Notes under the pieces: model-generated | What the model saw: only the letters and a program-made list of their open reading frames with translations | Told to the model about the DNA's origin: nothing | Database searches by the model: none | Position numbers and translations under genes: made by a program | Shown: piece after piece, positions 9,380-17,318 of the stretch | How positions within the stretch are numbered: the stretch's first letter is position 1 | Layout: each line of letters opens with the position of its first letter | Assembly: GCF_002807015.1 (NCBI RefSeq) | Contig: NZ_NIPO01000001.1 | Location: 308,962 to 372,961, forward strand | Reading direction: 5' to 3' | From: Avrilella dinanensis | GTDB lineage: Bacteria; Bacteroidota; Bacteroidia; Flavobacteriales; Flavobacteriaceae | Length of the DNA: 64,000 nucleotides

Positions 9380-10636
9380 TTACTTTACCACAACCTGCAT
9401 CGTTTCCCGATTGATTTGTTGCAGAAAAATGGTTTTGTTTTGTAAAACTTTTTGTATGGATTCCTCGTTAAAATGGCGAATGGTATATAGTGTCAAACCT
9501 TCGTTGTAGGTGGTTTTATATTTGGTGTTGAGCTTGTCGAGCAGTTGGTGGAAATGCCCGAATTTATCTTCGATACAAACCGAAAAACTAATTGCAGAAT
9601 TCTGAATCACATTCACTTTTATCCGGAATTGCTCAAATAATTCAAACAATTGTGAAATGTTTTTTTCCACGATAAAAGAAAAATCTCTCGACGAAACCGA
9701 CAGCAATATCTGATTGGGTTTTACAATGAATATAGGTGTTTTAGGAATCAAATCTGCTCCGCCCGACACGCTTGTTCCCGGTAATCCCGGATTGACAAAT
9801 GATTTTACATACAACGGAATACGCTTGTTTTGCAACGGTTGTAAGGTTTTCGGGTGGATAACCGATGCCCCGTAAAAAGCCATTTCAATGGCTTCTTTAT
9901 AAGAAATTTGCTGAAGAAGTGTAGTGTCTTCAAAATGCCTCGGGTCGGCATTCAACACACCCGGAACGTCTTTCCAGATAGCCACACTTTCAGCATTCAG
10001 ACAGTAAGCGAGAATTGCCGCTGAATAATCAGACCCTTCTCTGCCGAGCGTTACACTGAAATGATTCGGGTCAGACCCAATGAAGCCTTGTGTCAGGTAA
10101 ATTTTATCCTCAGAGATAACTTCTTTTATATTCTTTTGCGTCCACGCCCAATCGACATTCGCATCGCGGTAATTATTGTCGGTTTTAATCAGGTTTTTGG
10201 CATCAACCCAAATGTTTTCCAAACCATTTTCCTGTAAAAATTCACTCAGGATAATCGTGGAAAGCATCTCGCCACAACTGACAATCTGGTCATAAACAAA
10301 ATTGTAATTTGGCGATTGGTTGGATTGCATAAAGTTTTTTAAATCCTCAAAAACAGTTTCAATTTTATCAAAAACCGAATGATTTGTGTCAGGAAAAAGT
10401 GCGGTACAAATATCAGTATGGAAATCTTTTACCTGTCTGAAAGCATCTTCGGGAAATATCTTATGGTCAAAATATTGCCGGACAACTTCTTCCAACGCAT
10501 TGGTCATCTTGCCCATCGCCGAGGCAACAATAATTCCGTCGGTAAAATTGCTGACTGACAAAACATGAAGAATATTCCGTACAGAATCAGCGTCTTTGAT
10601 TGATGCACCACCAAATTTAAAAACTCTTTTGCTCAT
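9380..10636 (-). CDS. lysC: Aspartate kinase (monofunctional)
   Basis: The enzyme phosphorylates aspartate, the first step toward lysine, methionine and threonine. The start is the ATG at 10636 (418 residues, MSKRVFKFGGASIKD), where the KFGGAS kinase motif sits at the N-terminus as expected; a longer reading upstream is not needed. The kinase domain also shows TLGREGSDYSAA and WKDVPGVLNADPR. The C-terminal ~120 residues should form ACT regulatory domains. Bacteroidota also use a ThrA-type fusion; this one lacks a homoserine dehydrogenase domain. The symbol lysC is by family. Confidence 0.9.
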   Translation of the reverse strand: MSKRVFKFGGASIKDADSVRNILHVLSVSNFTDGIIVASAMGKMTNALEEVVRQYFDHKIFPEDAFRQVKDFHTDICTALFPDTNHSVFDKIETVFEDLKNFMQSNQSPNYNFVYDQIVSCGEMLSTIILSEFLQENGLENIWVDAKNLIKTDNNYRDANVDWAWTQKNIKEVISEDKIYLTQGFIGSDPNHFSVTLGREGSDYSAAILAYCLNAESVAIWKDVPGVLNADPRHFEDTTLLQQISYKEAIEMAFYGASVIHPKTLQPLQNKRIPLYVKSFVNPGLPGTSVSGGADLIPKTPIFIVKPNQILLSVSSRDFSFIVEKNISQLFELFEQFRIKVNVIQNSAISFSVCIEDKFGHFHQLLDKLNTKYKTTYNEGLTLYTIRHFNEESIQKVLQNKTIFLQQINRETMQVVVK

Positions 10637-10741
10637 TTGTGTAATAATGTAAGTCACAAAGTTAAAGAACAAACAAATTAAAAAAGTTCTTTGTAAGCAG
10701 ATTTTTGACGATATTTGTTTTTTGAAGCGACTTATTGAATT

Positions 10742-11743
10742 ATGGATAAAAAATATACCACTTTAGGCGAGTTTATCATTCAGAAACAACAGGATTTTGA
10801 TTATTCCACCGGAGAATTATCCCGGTTGATGAATGCGATTAAACTGGCTGCAAAACGAATCAGTAATAAAGTAAATAAAGCCGGATTGGTTGATGTGACC
10901 GGGGCGTATGGCAGCCAAAATGTGCAGGGCGAAGACCAGCAAAAACTCGATGTACTGGCAGATGAAATATTTATCCAGACATTGATAGACAGGGATATAT
11001 TGTGCGGAATCGCCTCCGAAGAAAACGATGATTATATCGCTATCTGCGACGGCAACGGTAGCCATAATAACAAATATGTTTTGCTGATGGATCCGCTGGA
11101 CGGTTCGTCAAATATCGATGTGAATGTTTCGGTAGGTACGATTTTTTCCATTTACCGCAGAGTTTCTGCAGAAGGAACGCCGGTAACGAAAGAAGATTTT
11201 CTGCAAAAAGGGAAACTTCAGGTTGCTGCCGGCTACGTGATTTACGGTTCGTCAACGATGCTGGTTTATACCACCGGAAACGGCGTAAACGGATTTACGC
11301 TCGACCCGGCAATCGGGACATTTTACCTTTCTCACCCGAATATGAAAATTACGGAAGGCGGTGCGATTTATTCCATAAACGAAGGAAATTACAATCAGCT
11401 GGAAGAAAATGTGCAAAAGTATATTGAATATTGCCGTTCAGACGAAGATAAAAAACCTTACACAGCCCGGTATATCGGCAGCCTGGTGGCAGATGTACAC
11501 AGAAATATTCTCAAAGGCGGAATTTATATGTATCCGGGAACAACTAAAAATCCGAATGGGAAATTACGCCTTTTGTATGAATGCAATCCGTTAGCTTTTG
11601 TTATTGAGCAGGCGGGTGGTAAAGCTACCGACGGAAAAAATAATATTCTGGATATAGAACCTACGGCGTTGCATCAACGTGTACCTTTTTATGCCGGAAG
11701 CAAAAATATGGTGGACAAATTGCATGAAATGTTAGTTCTATAA
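10742..11743 (+). CDS. fbp: Fructose-1,6-bisphosphatase, class I
   Basis: This 333-residue enzyme removes the 1-phosphate of fructose 1,6-bisphosphate in gluconeogenesis. The class I signature is visible: [38 protein letters not shown] with metal-binding Asp residues near residue 120, the sugar-binding [13 protein letters not shown], and [21 protein letters not shown] near the C-terminus. It is transcribed divergently from aspartate kinase across a 105-base gap, and a bidirectional hairpin follows the stop. Confidence 0.97.
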   Translation: MDKKYTTLGEFIIQKQQDFDYSTGELSRLMNAIKLAAKRISNKVNKAGLVDVTGAYGSQNVQGEDQQKLDVLADEIFIQTLIDRDILCGIASEENDDYIAICDGNGSHNNKYVLLMDPLDGSSNIDVNVSVGTIFSIYRRVSAEGTPVTKEDFLQKGKLQVAAGYVIYGSSTMLVYTTGNGVNGFTLDPAIGTFYLSHPNMKITEGGAIYSINEGNYNQLEENVQKYIEYCRSDEDKKPYTARYIGSLVADVHRNILKGGIYMYPGTTKNPNGKLRLLYECNPLAFVIEQAGGKATDGKNNILDIEPTALHQRVPFYAGSKNMVDKLHEMLVL

Positions 11744-11760
11744 ATAGATACATCGAAAAA

Positions 11761-11801
11761 AAATAACCGCAAGCCTTGTCAAAAGCTGCGGTTATTTTTT
11801 T
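11761..11801. terminator. Bidirectional terminator between fbp and the DUF4870 gene
   Basis: AAATAACCGCAAGC pairs with GCTGCGGTTATTT (one bulge), with A-rich sequence on the left and T-rich on the right, between convergent genes. Confidence 0.75.
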
Positions 11802-11816
11802 AGAGCTCGTTGAAAT

Positions 11817-12131
11817 TTATCCGATAAAATCAAACTTATCTTCCAGCCATTTTCCAATTACCGGTAATGGTTTCATTTCCCCGTTTGCAGCATTGATGAT
11901 TCCGATAATCATCAAAATAAGCAATAATATGCCGATAATATTAACGACCATACCCAGGAAAAGTATGCTAATCGAGATAATATTCAAAATAAAACCAACA
12001 ATCGCCAAGCCCAAAGACTGACGCAGATGATATCGGGACAAAGCGTCCAAATTGTCTTTACCGATTAAATAGGCTACTAACCAGCCTATGATGGTTATGT
12101 AGGATACAATGGAAATAGTTTTGTTGTTCAT
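11817..12131 (-). CDS. DUF4870/Tic20-like membrane protein
   Basis: This small protein of 104 residues has three or four hydrophobic helices (about 6-24, 42-60 and 62-80) with the conserved Arg/His turn ALSRYHLRQSLGLAI between the first two, and NAANGEMKPLPVIG before the C-terminus. This is the pattern of the DUF4870/Tic20-like family found in many Bacteroidota and Firmicutes. No function is established. It starts 17 bases after the DUF4136 gene stop, so it is probably the last gene of the DUF5522-hutU-DUF4136 run. Confidence 0.75.
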   Translation of the reverse strand: MNNKTISIVSYITIIGWLVAYLIGKDNLDALSRYHLRQSLGLAIVGFILNIISISILFLGMVVNIIGILLLILMIIGIINAANGEMKPLPVIGKWLEDKFDFIG

Positions 12132-12148
12132 GATATATTTGGGTTTGA

Positions 12149-12682
12149 TTATTTACTTTCAGGTGGGAAATTTGCCAATACTTTGGCAATCATTTCCTTG
12201 ATTCTTTCTTCTTTTTTCTCTGGATTCAACCGTAATTCTCCGGAAACTTTTCCTTGCCAGATTAATTCTTTATTACCCGCTTTCAGAATATCGATGTAAA
12301 GGATTCCTTGTGTTTGGGTATTAACTGTTTGGTATCCGCCGCCCCAAAAACCCCAAGGACGGTAAAAACCATAACCCCAACCACCATAATATTGGTTTAC
12401 ATACACATTTTCCTGTGTATCGGTAAAAAGATTAATCAGTAAATCCGGATTTTCTCCTTTGATAAATCCTTTTGATGACAGCTCAAAATCTATCGCTTGC
12501 ATAATTCTTTTTTTGTCTAAATCAGAAATTTCCATTCCGTCCAAACCGGTTTTCAGATAAGCAAAAGTTTTGAACTGACTGAAATTCACGTTTCTGTCAT
12601 AATCTGTTGCTACATGGACGCTGCTGCACGATGATAACATCAGCGTAAGTCCGATTCCTAAAAATAAGATTAGCTTTTTCAT
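12149..12682 (-). CDS. DUF4136 lipoprotein
   Basis: The 177-residue protein has a lipoprotein signal (MKKLILFLGIGLTLMLSSC, with the lipobox Cys at about 19). The mature part follows the DUF4136 pattern: ATDYDRNVNFSQFKTFAYL near the start, a Gly/Tyr/Trp-rich central stretch (YGGWGYGFYRPWGFWGGGY), and GELRLNPEKKEERI before the end. It is probably anchored in the outer or inner membrane. The function of the family is unknown. It begins 4 bases after the hutU stop, hence is co-transcribed. Confidence 0.85.
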   Translation of the reverse strand: MKKLILFLGIGLTLMLSSCSSVHVATDYDRNVNFSQFKTFAYLKTGLDGMEISDLDKKRIMQAIDFELSSKGFIKGENPDLLINLFTDTQENVYVNQYYGGWGYGFYRPWGFWGGGYQTVNTQTQGILYIDILKAGNKELIWQGKVSGELRLNPEKKEERIKEMIAKVLANFPPESK

Positions 12683-12686
12683 GTTT

Positions 12687-14678
12687 TTATGTGTTTAAAA
12701 GTTTGTCATCTACAAAATTCGGCAAAGTAACTTTCAGATTTGGTTCGGCTTCCATTGCACGTTTAATAGCGAAAACAGCCCCTTCGTTTCTTGCCCAGCT
12801 TCTGCGTGAAATTCCGTTGTTTACGTCCCAGAAAAGCATTGATTTTAAACGTTGCTCCGCCTCATTAGTTCCATCAAGAAGCATACCAAAACCTCCGTTG
12901 ATAACTTCGCCCCAGCCAACGCCGCCGCCGTTGTGAATTGAAACCCACGTAGCTCCACGGAAACTGTCGCCAATGACGTTGTGAATCGCCATATCGGCTG
13001 TAAATCGAGAGCCGTCATAAATATTGGAGGTTTCACGATAAGGCGAATCGGTTCCTGAAACATCGTGATGGTCACGTCCTAAAACTACTGGTCCGATTTT
13101 CCCTTCGTTGATGGCATCATTAAAAGCTTTGGCAATGTTCATTCTACCTTCTGCATCTGCATATAAAATACGAGCTTGTGAACCAACTACTAATTTATTT
13201 TCTTGTGCACCACGAATCCATTGAATGTTATCTTTCATTTGTTGTTGGATTTCTTCGGGCGATGTTTTAATCATTTCCTCTAAAACTTCACAGGCAATAT
13301 CATCGGTTTTTTTCAAATCATCGGGATTGTTTGATGCACACACCCAACGGAACGGACCAAAACCGTAATCAAAGCACATTGGCCCCATAATATCCTGAAC
13401 ATACGATGGATATTTAAACTCACGACCCAAAGTTGGGTTCGGATTCATTACATCGGCTCCGGCACGAGAAGCCTCTAACAAAAAAGCATTTCCGTAATCA
13501 AAGAAATACGTTCCTTTTGCCGTATGTTTATTGATGGCTGCTGCGTGGCGACGTAAGGTTTCTTGCACTTTTTCTTTAAATAATTCCGGTTCTTCCGCCA
13601 TCATTCGGTTCGATTCTTCAAACGATTGTCCTGCAGGATAATATCCGCCCGCCCAAGGATTGTGTAACGAAGTTTGATCTGAACCTAAATCAATATGCAG
13701 ATTTTCCGCATCAAATTTTTCCCAAACATCCACAACATTTCCAAGATAAGCAATAGAAACTACTTCTTTATTCGCTTGTGCTTTGCGAACACGAGTTACT
13801 AAATCGTCTAAATTTTCAATCACTTCGTGAATCCAACCTTGGTTGTGACGAATTTTAGTAATTTTCGGGTTCACTTCGGCACAAACTGTTACACAACCTG
13901 CGATTGTTCCTGCTTTTGGTTGAGCTCCTGACATTCCGCCCAAACCGGAAGTTACAAACAAGTTTCCTTTGGGTTCTTTGCCGATTTTTCTAAATCCGTT
14001 CAAAACCGTAATCGTAGTTCCGTGTACAATTCCTTGTGGTCCGATGTACATATACGAACCGGCGGTCATTTGTCCGTATTGGGTTACGCCCAACGCGTTG
14101 AATCTTTCCCAATCGTCTGGTTTGGAGTAGTTCGGAATCATCATACCGTTTGTAACCACGACTCTCGGAGCGTTTTTATGTGATGGAAACAAACCCATCG
14201 GGTGACCAGAATACATCACCAAAGTTTGTTCATCGGTCATTTCACCCAGATATTTCATGGTTAATAAATACTGTGCCCAATTGCTGAAAACCGCTCCGTT
14301 TCCGCCATAAGTAATCAATTCGTGTGGGTGTTGTGCCACGGCATAATCCAGATTGTTTTGAATCATCATCTGAATGGCTTTTGCCTGCAATGATTTTCCC
14401 GGATATTCATTGATATCTCGGGCATACATTCTGTATTTTGGACGAAAACGATACATATAAATCCGTCCGTATTTTTCTAATTCTTCCTTAAATTCGGGAA
14501 GAAGTATTTCGTGATGTTGCGGTTCAAAATAACGCAACGCATTGCGAAGAGCTAATTTTTTTTCTTCGTCGGTTAATATTTCTTTACGCTTTGGTGCGTG
14601 GTTAATTGTAGTATCATAAGCCGGGAGCGTTGGTAAAACGTCCGGAATTCCTTGTAAAATTTCTTCTTTAAACGTCAT
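12687..14678 (-). CDS. hutU: Urocanate hydratase
   Basis: This enzyme converts urocanate to imidazolone-5-propionate in histidine breakdown, using bound NAD+ as an electrophile. It has 663 residues, the longer form usual in Bacteroidota. Diagnostic segments include LITYGGNGAVFSNWAQY, MYSGHPMGLFPS, GSYMYIGPQGIVHGTTIT, the NAD-binding stretch SGLGGMSGAQPKAGTIAGC, and DHHDVSGTDSPYRET. The other hut genes (hutH, hutI, a deformylase/hutG) are not in this window. The upstream DUF5522 gene overlaps its first 11 bases. Confidence 0.95.
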   Translation of the reverse strand: MTFKEEILQGIPDVLPTLPAYDTTINHAPKRKEILTDEEKKLALRNALRYFEPQHHEILLPEFKEELEKYGRIYMYRFRPKYRMYARDINEYPGKSLQAKAIQMMIQNNLDYAVAQHPHELITYGGNGAVFSNWAQYLLTMKYLGEMTDEQTLVMYSGHPMGLFPSHKNAPRVVVTNGMMIPNYSKPDDWERFNALGVTQYGQMTAGSYMYIGPQGIVHGTTITVLNGFRKIGKEPKGNLFVTSGLGGMSGAQPKAGTIAGCVTVCAEVNPKITKIRHNQGWIHEVIENLDDLVTRVRKAQANKEVVSIAYLGNVVDVWEKFDAENLHIDLGSDQTSLHNPWAGGYYPAGQSFEESNRMMAEEPELFKEKVQETLRRHAAAINKHTAKGTYFFDYGNAFLLEASRAGADVMNPNPTLGREFKYPSYVQDIMGPMCFDYGFGPFRWVCASNNPDDLKKTDDIACEVLEEMIKTSPEEIQQQMKDNIQWIRGAQENKLVVGSQARILYADAEGRMNIAKAFNDAINEGKIGPVVLGRDHHDVSGTDSPYRETSNIYDGSRFTADMAIHNVIGDSFRGATWVSIHNGGGVGWGEVINGGFGMLLDGTNEAEQRLKSMLFWDVNNGISRRSWARNEGAVFAIKRAMEAEPNLKVTLPNFVDDKLLNT

Positions 14679-14853
14679 TGTTTTTGTTTTTTACTTTTCT
14701 TATTTGACCGATTAATTTGTTAAATCCGTATGGGCAATGTTTGCATCCACTCATGCAACAAAAACCTCGTTCCAAAAGGTACTTTTCCGTGAAAATGCGG
14801 AAACCCATTTCGGACAGGTAAAAATCTTCGCCCTCTACTAAATCTTTCTTCAT
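14668..14853 (-). CDS. DUF5522 Cys-rich small protein
   Basis: This 61-residue protein matches DUF5522, small flavobacterial proteins with a compact cysteine cluster, here ERGFCCMSGCKHCPYGF near residues 29-45. The CC-x(3)-C-x(2)-C arrangement looks like a metal-binding site. Function unknown. Its 3' end overlaps the hutU start by 11 bases, which suggests translational coupling and perhaps a link to urocanate hydratase, although the family also occurs elsewhere. Confidence 0.8.
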   Translation of the reverse strand: MKKDLVEGEDFYLSEMGFRIFTEKYLLERGFCCMSGCKHCPYGFNKLIGQIRKVKNKNNDV

Positions 14854-14889
14854 TGTACAAATTTAATAATTTACGGCGTGAATTTCATT

Positions 14890-14905
14890 TTAAACTTTAG
14901 TTTAA
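14890..14905. promoter_or_regulatory. Palindrome in the DUF5522/MFS divergent gap (possible operator)
   Basis: A 16-base near-perfect palindrome, TTAAACT TT AGTTTAA, lies 37 bases upstream of the DUF5522-hutU start and in front of the divergent MFS gene. It shares TTAGTTTAAT with the palindrome upstream of the DtxR-type gene at 59045-59060. The regulator is unknown. Confidence 0.35.
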
Positions 14906-14994
14906 TATTGCGGTACTGTTGTATAAGTTACTTCCATAATTTTTCTACAAGAAAGTGATGATAATAATATAAAGAAAAAACAACTTCTTTGTTG

Positions 14995-15002
14995 TAATTT
15001 TG
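14995..15002 (+). promoter_or_regulatory. -7 box TAATTTTG upstream of the MFS gene
   Basis: An exact TAnnTTTG match lies 54 bases before the MFS start. No convincing -33 TTTG is visible. Confidence 0.35.
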
Positions 15003-15056
15003 TAGGCTTGGTAAATTGTTTGCCGGGTTTAACTGTTTTATATAAATTGTTATTTT

Positions 15057-16274
15057 ATGCAGGGAAACTGGAAAAGAAAATTTATTGTCCTTTGGATTGG
15101 ACAGTTTTTTTCGTTGATAAGTAGTTCGGCGGTAAATTTTGCCATTATTATCTGGCTGAGCCTCGAAACAGGTTCCGCTGAAGTGTTGGCGTATGCAGCC
15201 ATTGCTGGATTGCTACCACAAGCAATTATCGGACCATTTGCCGGTGTTTATATTGACCGGTGGGATAGGAAGAAAACCATGATTTTTGCCGATAGCTTTG
15301 TGGCTGTTTGTACTTTGGTTATGTCCGTGAGTTTCTATATGGGCAATGAAAGCCTTTTGCTGATTTATGTGATGCTGGGTTTACGGTCGGTCGGTTCTGC
15401 GTTTCACATGCCAGCGATGCAGGCAGCCATTCCAATGCTTGCCCCAAGGTCGGAATTATTGCGTATTGCAGGAATTAATCAAATCATTCAGTCGATTTCG
15501 AGCATTGCCGGGCCCGCTTTAGGAGCATTGGCTATCGGGCTGCTTTCTATTGGAAATGTACTTTTACTGGATATTGCCGGAGCTATTTTGGCTATTACTT
15601 CTTTATTGTTTATTCATATCCCTAGCCCGAAAGTGTTGGAAAAGCCGAAAGCAAGTTTGCGTCAGGTAATTAATGATATGAAAATCAGCTTTAAAGAAAT
15701 TCTGGCAAACAAAGGATTATCTTTCCTGTTTTTGTACTCCGTTATCGGTATGTTTTGTATTATGCCTGTTGCCGTGCTTTTTCCTCTGCTGACCATCGAC
15801 CATTTTCAGGGAGGTAAATTTGAAATGAGCATTATCGAAATTATCTGGGGCGTGGGAATGCTTGTTGGCGGCGGTCTTCTGGGAATTTGGAAACCAAAAA
15901 TCCACAAAGTAATTATCATTAATCTGATGGATATTATTGTGGGAATTACCTTTACATGGTCGGGCTTGCTGGCACCGGAAAGGTTTGTGTTTTTTGTTGT
16001 TTTAACAGCCATTGGCGGAATGGCGGCGTCTTTATATAATGCAAGTTTCACGACTATCATTCAGGAAGAAATCAGACACGATATGCTTGGACGGGTATTT
16101 TCTTTGTATTACAGTTTTTCGGTTATTCCGTCGGTAATTGGGCTGCTCTGCACCGGTTTTATCGCAGATTATATCGGGATTACACAAACTTTTATATTTC
16201 TTGGGATAATGGTTTCTCTGGTTGGCGTGGTAGCATTTTTTACCCCGTCGTTGATGAGGTTGGGGAGGAAGTGA
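15057..16274 (+). CDS. MFS efflux transporter (MFS_3, Mef/EntS-like)
   Basis: This 405-residue, roughly 12-helix transporter shows the MFS motif A after helix 2: GPFAGVYIDRWDRKKTMIFADS, with the conserved D-R-x-x-R/K-K part. Its N-terminus (KFIVLWIGQFFSLISSSAVNFAIIIWL) is typical of the MFS_3 group that includes macrolide and enterobactin exporters. The substrate cannot be predicted. It is divergent from DUF5522-hutU. Downstream is the first TA cassette with a duplicated gene stub. Confidence 0.88.
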   Translation: MQGNWKRKFIVLWIGQFFSLISSSAVNFAIIIWLSLETGSAEVLAYAAIAGLLPQAIIGPFAGVYIDRWDRKKTMIFADSFVAVCTLVMSVSFYMGNESLLLIYVMLGLRSVGSAFHMPAMQAAIPMLAPRSELLRIAGINQIIQSISSIAGPALGALAIGLLSIGNVLLLDIAGAILAITSLLFIHIPSPKVLEKPKASLRQVINDMKISFKEILANKGLSFLFLYSVIGMFCIMPVAVLFPLLTIDHFQGGKFEMSIIEIIWGVGMLVGGGLLGIWKPKIHKVIIINLMDIIVGITFTWSGLLAPERFVFFVVLTAIGGMAASLYNASFTTIIQEEIRHDMLGRVFSLYYSFSVIPSVIGLLCTGFIADYIGITQTFIFLGIMVSLVGVVAFFTPSLMRLGRK

Positions 16275-16314
16275 TTGGTGTTTGATGTGCTGTACCCTTA
16301 TCCTCCGCAAAACT

Positions 16315-16386
16315 ATGTAGCTGATATTTTCAAAATTTTGCGTACCAAAAGGCTTTTTGGGAATTACGATTTTTCCGTTTGTTTTT
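16315..16386 (+). pseudogene. 5' stub of the HExxH gene left upstream of TA module 1
   Basis: In frame with the intact gene at 16992, this fragment reads SKFCVPKGFLGIT, then IFPFVF, against SKFWVPKGFSGIT, then VFPFIF, in the functional copy. An ATG at 16315 is in register with the real start, but codon 2 is TAG, so nothing is made from it. Only 16330-16386 align strongly (52 of 57 bases); the first 15 bases are only weakly similar. The rest of the gene is missing here. Confidence 0.65.
16330..16386 (+). repeat. Direct repeat, upstream copy, flanking TA module 1
   Basis: It is a 57-bp repeat with 52 bases identical to 17007-17063. The two copies bracket 620 bp that contain the antitoxin and toxin genes. 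The downstream copy is part of the coding sequence of the 108-residue protein. Confidence 0.85.
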
Positions 16387-16414
16387 TGTACTTTTACTTT
16401 AAATATATTAGAAT

Positions 16415-16666
16415 ATGGATATTCAGGCTACAAAATTAGAATTGATAAAGCGTCTTTTATCGGTAGAGAAGGAATCTGTTCTTGAAGAATTGAAAAAAAT
16501 ACTTTTGTCAAATACAAACAAAGAAGAAACTGTAGGATATACAACAGATGGTCAATCATTAACGTTAGAAGATTATCAACAAAAAGTACAAAGAGGAATT
16601 AATGATATTAAATCCGGAAATTATACTTTAGACGAGGATTTCGCACGCGAAATAGAAACTTGGTAA
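16415..16666 (+). CDS. Type II antitoxin (partner of a RelE/ParE toxin)
   Basis: This acidic 83-residue protein begins MDIQATKLELIKRLLSVEKESVLEELKKILL, a helical stretch likely to dimerise, and ends with a charged toxin-binding tail (YTLDEDFAREIETW). A toxin gene follows after 6 bases, the standard antitoxin-first order. I recognise it by context and by its architecture, which is shared with flavobacterial RelE/ParE antitoxins, more than by a firm family match. The pair lies inside a segment bracketed by 57-bp direct repeats. Confidence 0.75.
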   Translation: MDIQATKLELIKRLLSVEKESVLEELKKILLSNTNKEETVGYTTDGQSLTLEDYQQKVQRGINDIKSGNYTLDEDFAREIETW

Positions 16667-16672
16667 CCTTTT

Positions 16673-16978
16673 ATGTACAAAATTAAATGGTCTCACGAGG
16701 CAAAAACCGATGTCAAAAGGGTTTATGATTTTATAAAGCAAAAATCTGTGCAAGGAGCGAAAAATGTAGTTACAGATATTCGGAACGCACCAAAAACGAT
16801 TGTTTTTGATAAGCAATATAGTGTTGATGAATATGCGTATGAATGTAGAAAAATTGTAGTAAGAAATTATAAAATTCTTTATATCGCCGATTTTAAAAAC
16901 AAAACGATTGACATAGTTGCGGTTTTCGATACACGGCAAAATCCTGATAAATTATCAGATTTAAGCATAGAACGTTGA
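16673..16978 (+). CDS. RelE/ParE-family toxin
   Basis: This 101-residue basic protein has the RelE/ParE pattern: an N-terminal IKWSHEAKTDVKRVYDFIKQKS, a central ECRKIVVRNYKILYIAD, and the C-terminal signature VAVFDTRQNPDKL. Family members either cleave ribosome-bound mRNA (RelE) or poison gyrase (ParE); the sequence alone does not say which. It follows the antitoxin by 6 bases. Its stop is 13 bases before the HExxH gene start, inside the cassette. Confidence 0.85.
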   Translation: MYKIKWSHEAKTDVKRVYDFIKQKSVQGAKNVVTDIRNAPKTIVFDKQYSVDEYAYECRKIVVRNYKILYIADFKNKTIDIVAVFDTRQNPDKLSDLSIER

Positions 16979-16991
16979 TAGTTTTCCTCTT

Positions 16992-17318
16992 ATGCTATTA
17001 ATCATCTCAAAATTCTGGGTACCAAAAGGCTTTTCGGGAATTACGGTTTTTCCGTTTATTTTTGCACGCGAAAAATCCTGCAAAAGCAATGAAACGTTTA
17101 TCAATCACGAAAAAATCCATATTCGGCAGCAATTAGAATTATTGGTTGTTTTCTTTTTTATTTGGTACAGCTTGGAGTTTTTGTTTCGTTGCATACAATA
17201 TAAGAACGTTAAACAAGCATACCGGAATATTTCGTTTGAGCGTGAGGCTTATACGCACGAACGTAATTTGACTTATTTAACCAACCGCCGCTTTTTCTTT
17301 TTTATCAAATACCTATGA
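16992..17318 (+). CDS. Conserved flavobacterial HExxH protein, unknown function
   Basis: This 108-residue protein is of a type I have seen as a conserved hypothetical in Flavobacteriaceae. Near the middle it has NHEKIHIRQQLE, an HExxH motif usual for zinc metallopeptidases, followed by a hydrophobic helix (LLVVFFFIWYSLEFLF). Later it has FEREAYTHERN, whose Glu could be a third ligand. Codons 6-24 are the downstream copy of the repeat that flanks TA module 1. Its stop overlaps the next gene's start (ATGA), so the two are translationally coupled. Confidence 0.7.
   Translation: MLLIISKFWVPKGFSGITVFPFIFAREKSCKSNETFINHEKIHIRQQLELLVVFFFIWYSLEFLFRCIQYKNVKQAYRNISFEREAYTHERNLTYLTNRRFFFFIKYL
17007..17063 (+). 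repeat. Direct repeat, downstream copy, flanking TA module 1
   Basis: This is the functional copy of the 57-bp repeat, inside the 5' part of the HExxH gene. It is 52/57 identical to 16330-16386. Confidence 0.85.
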
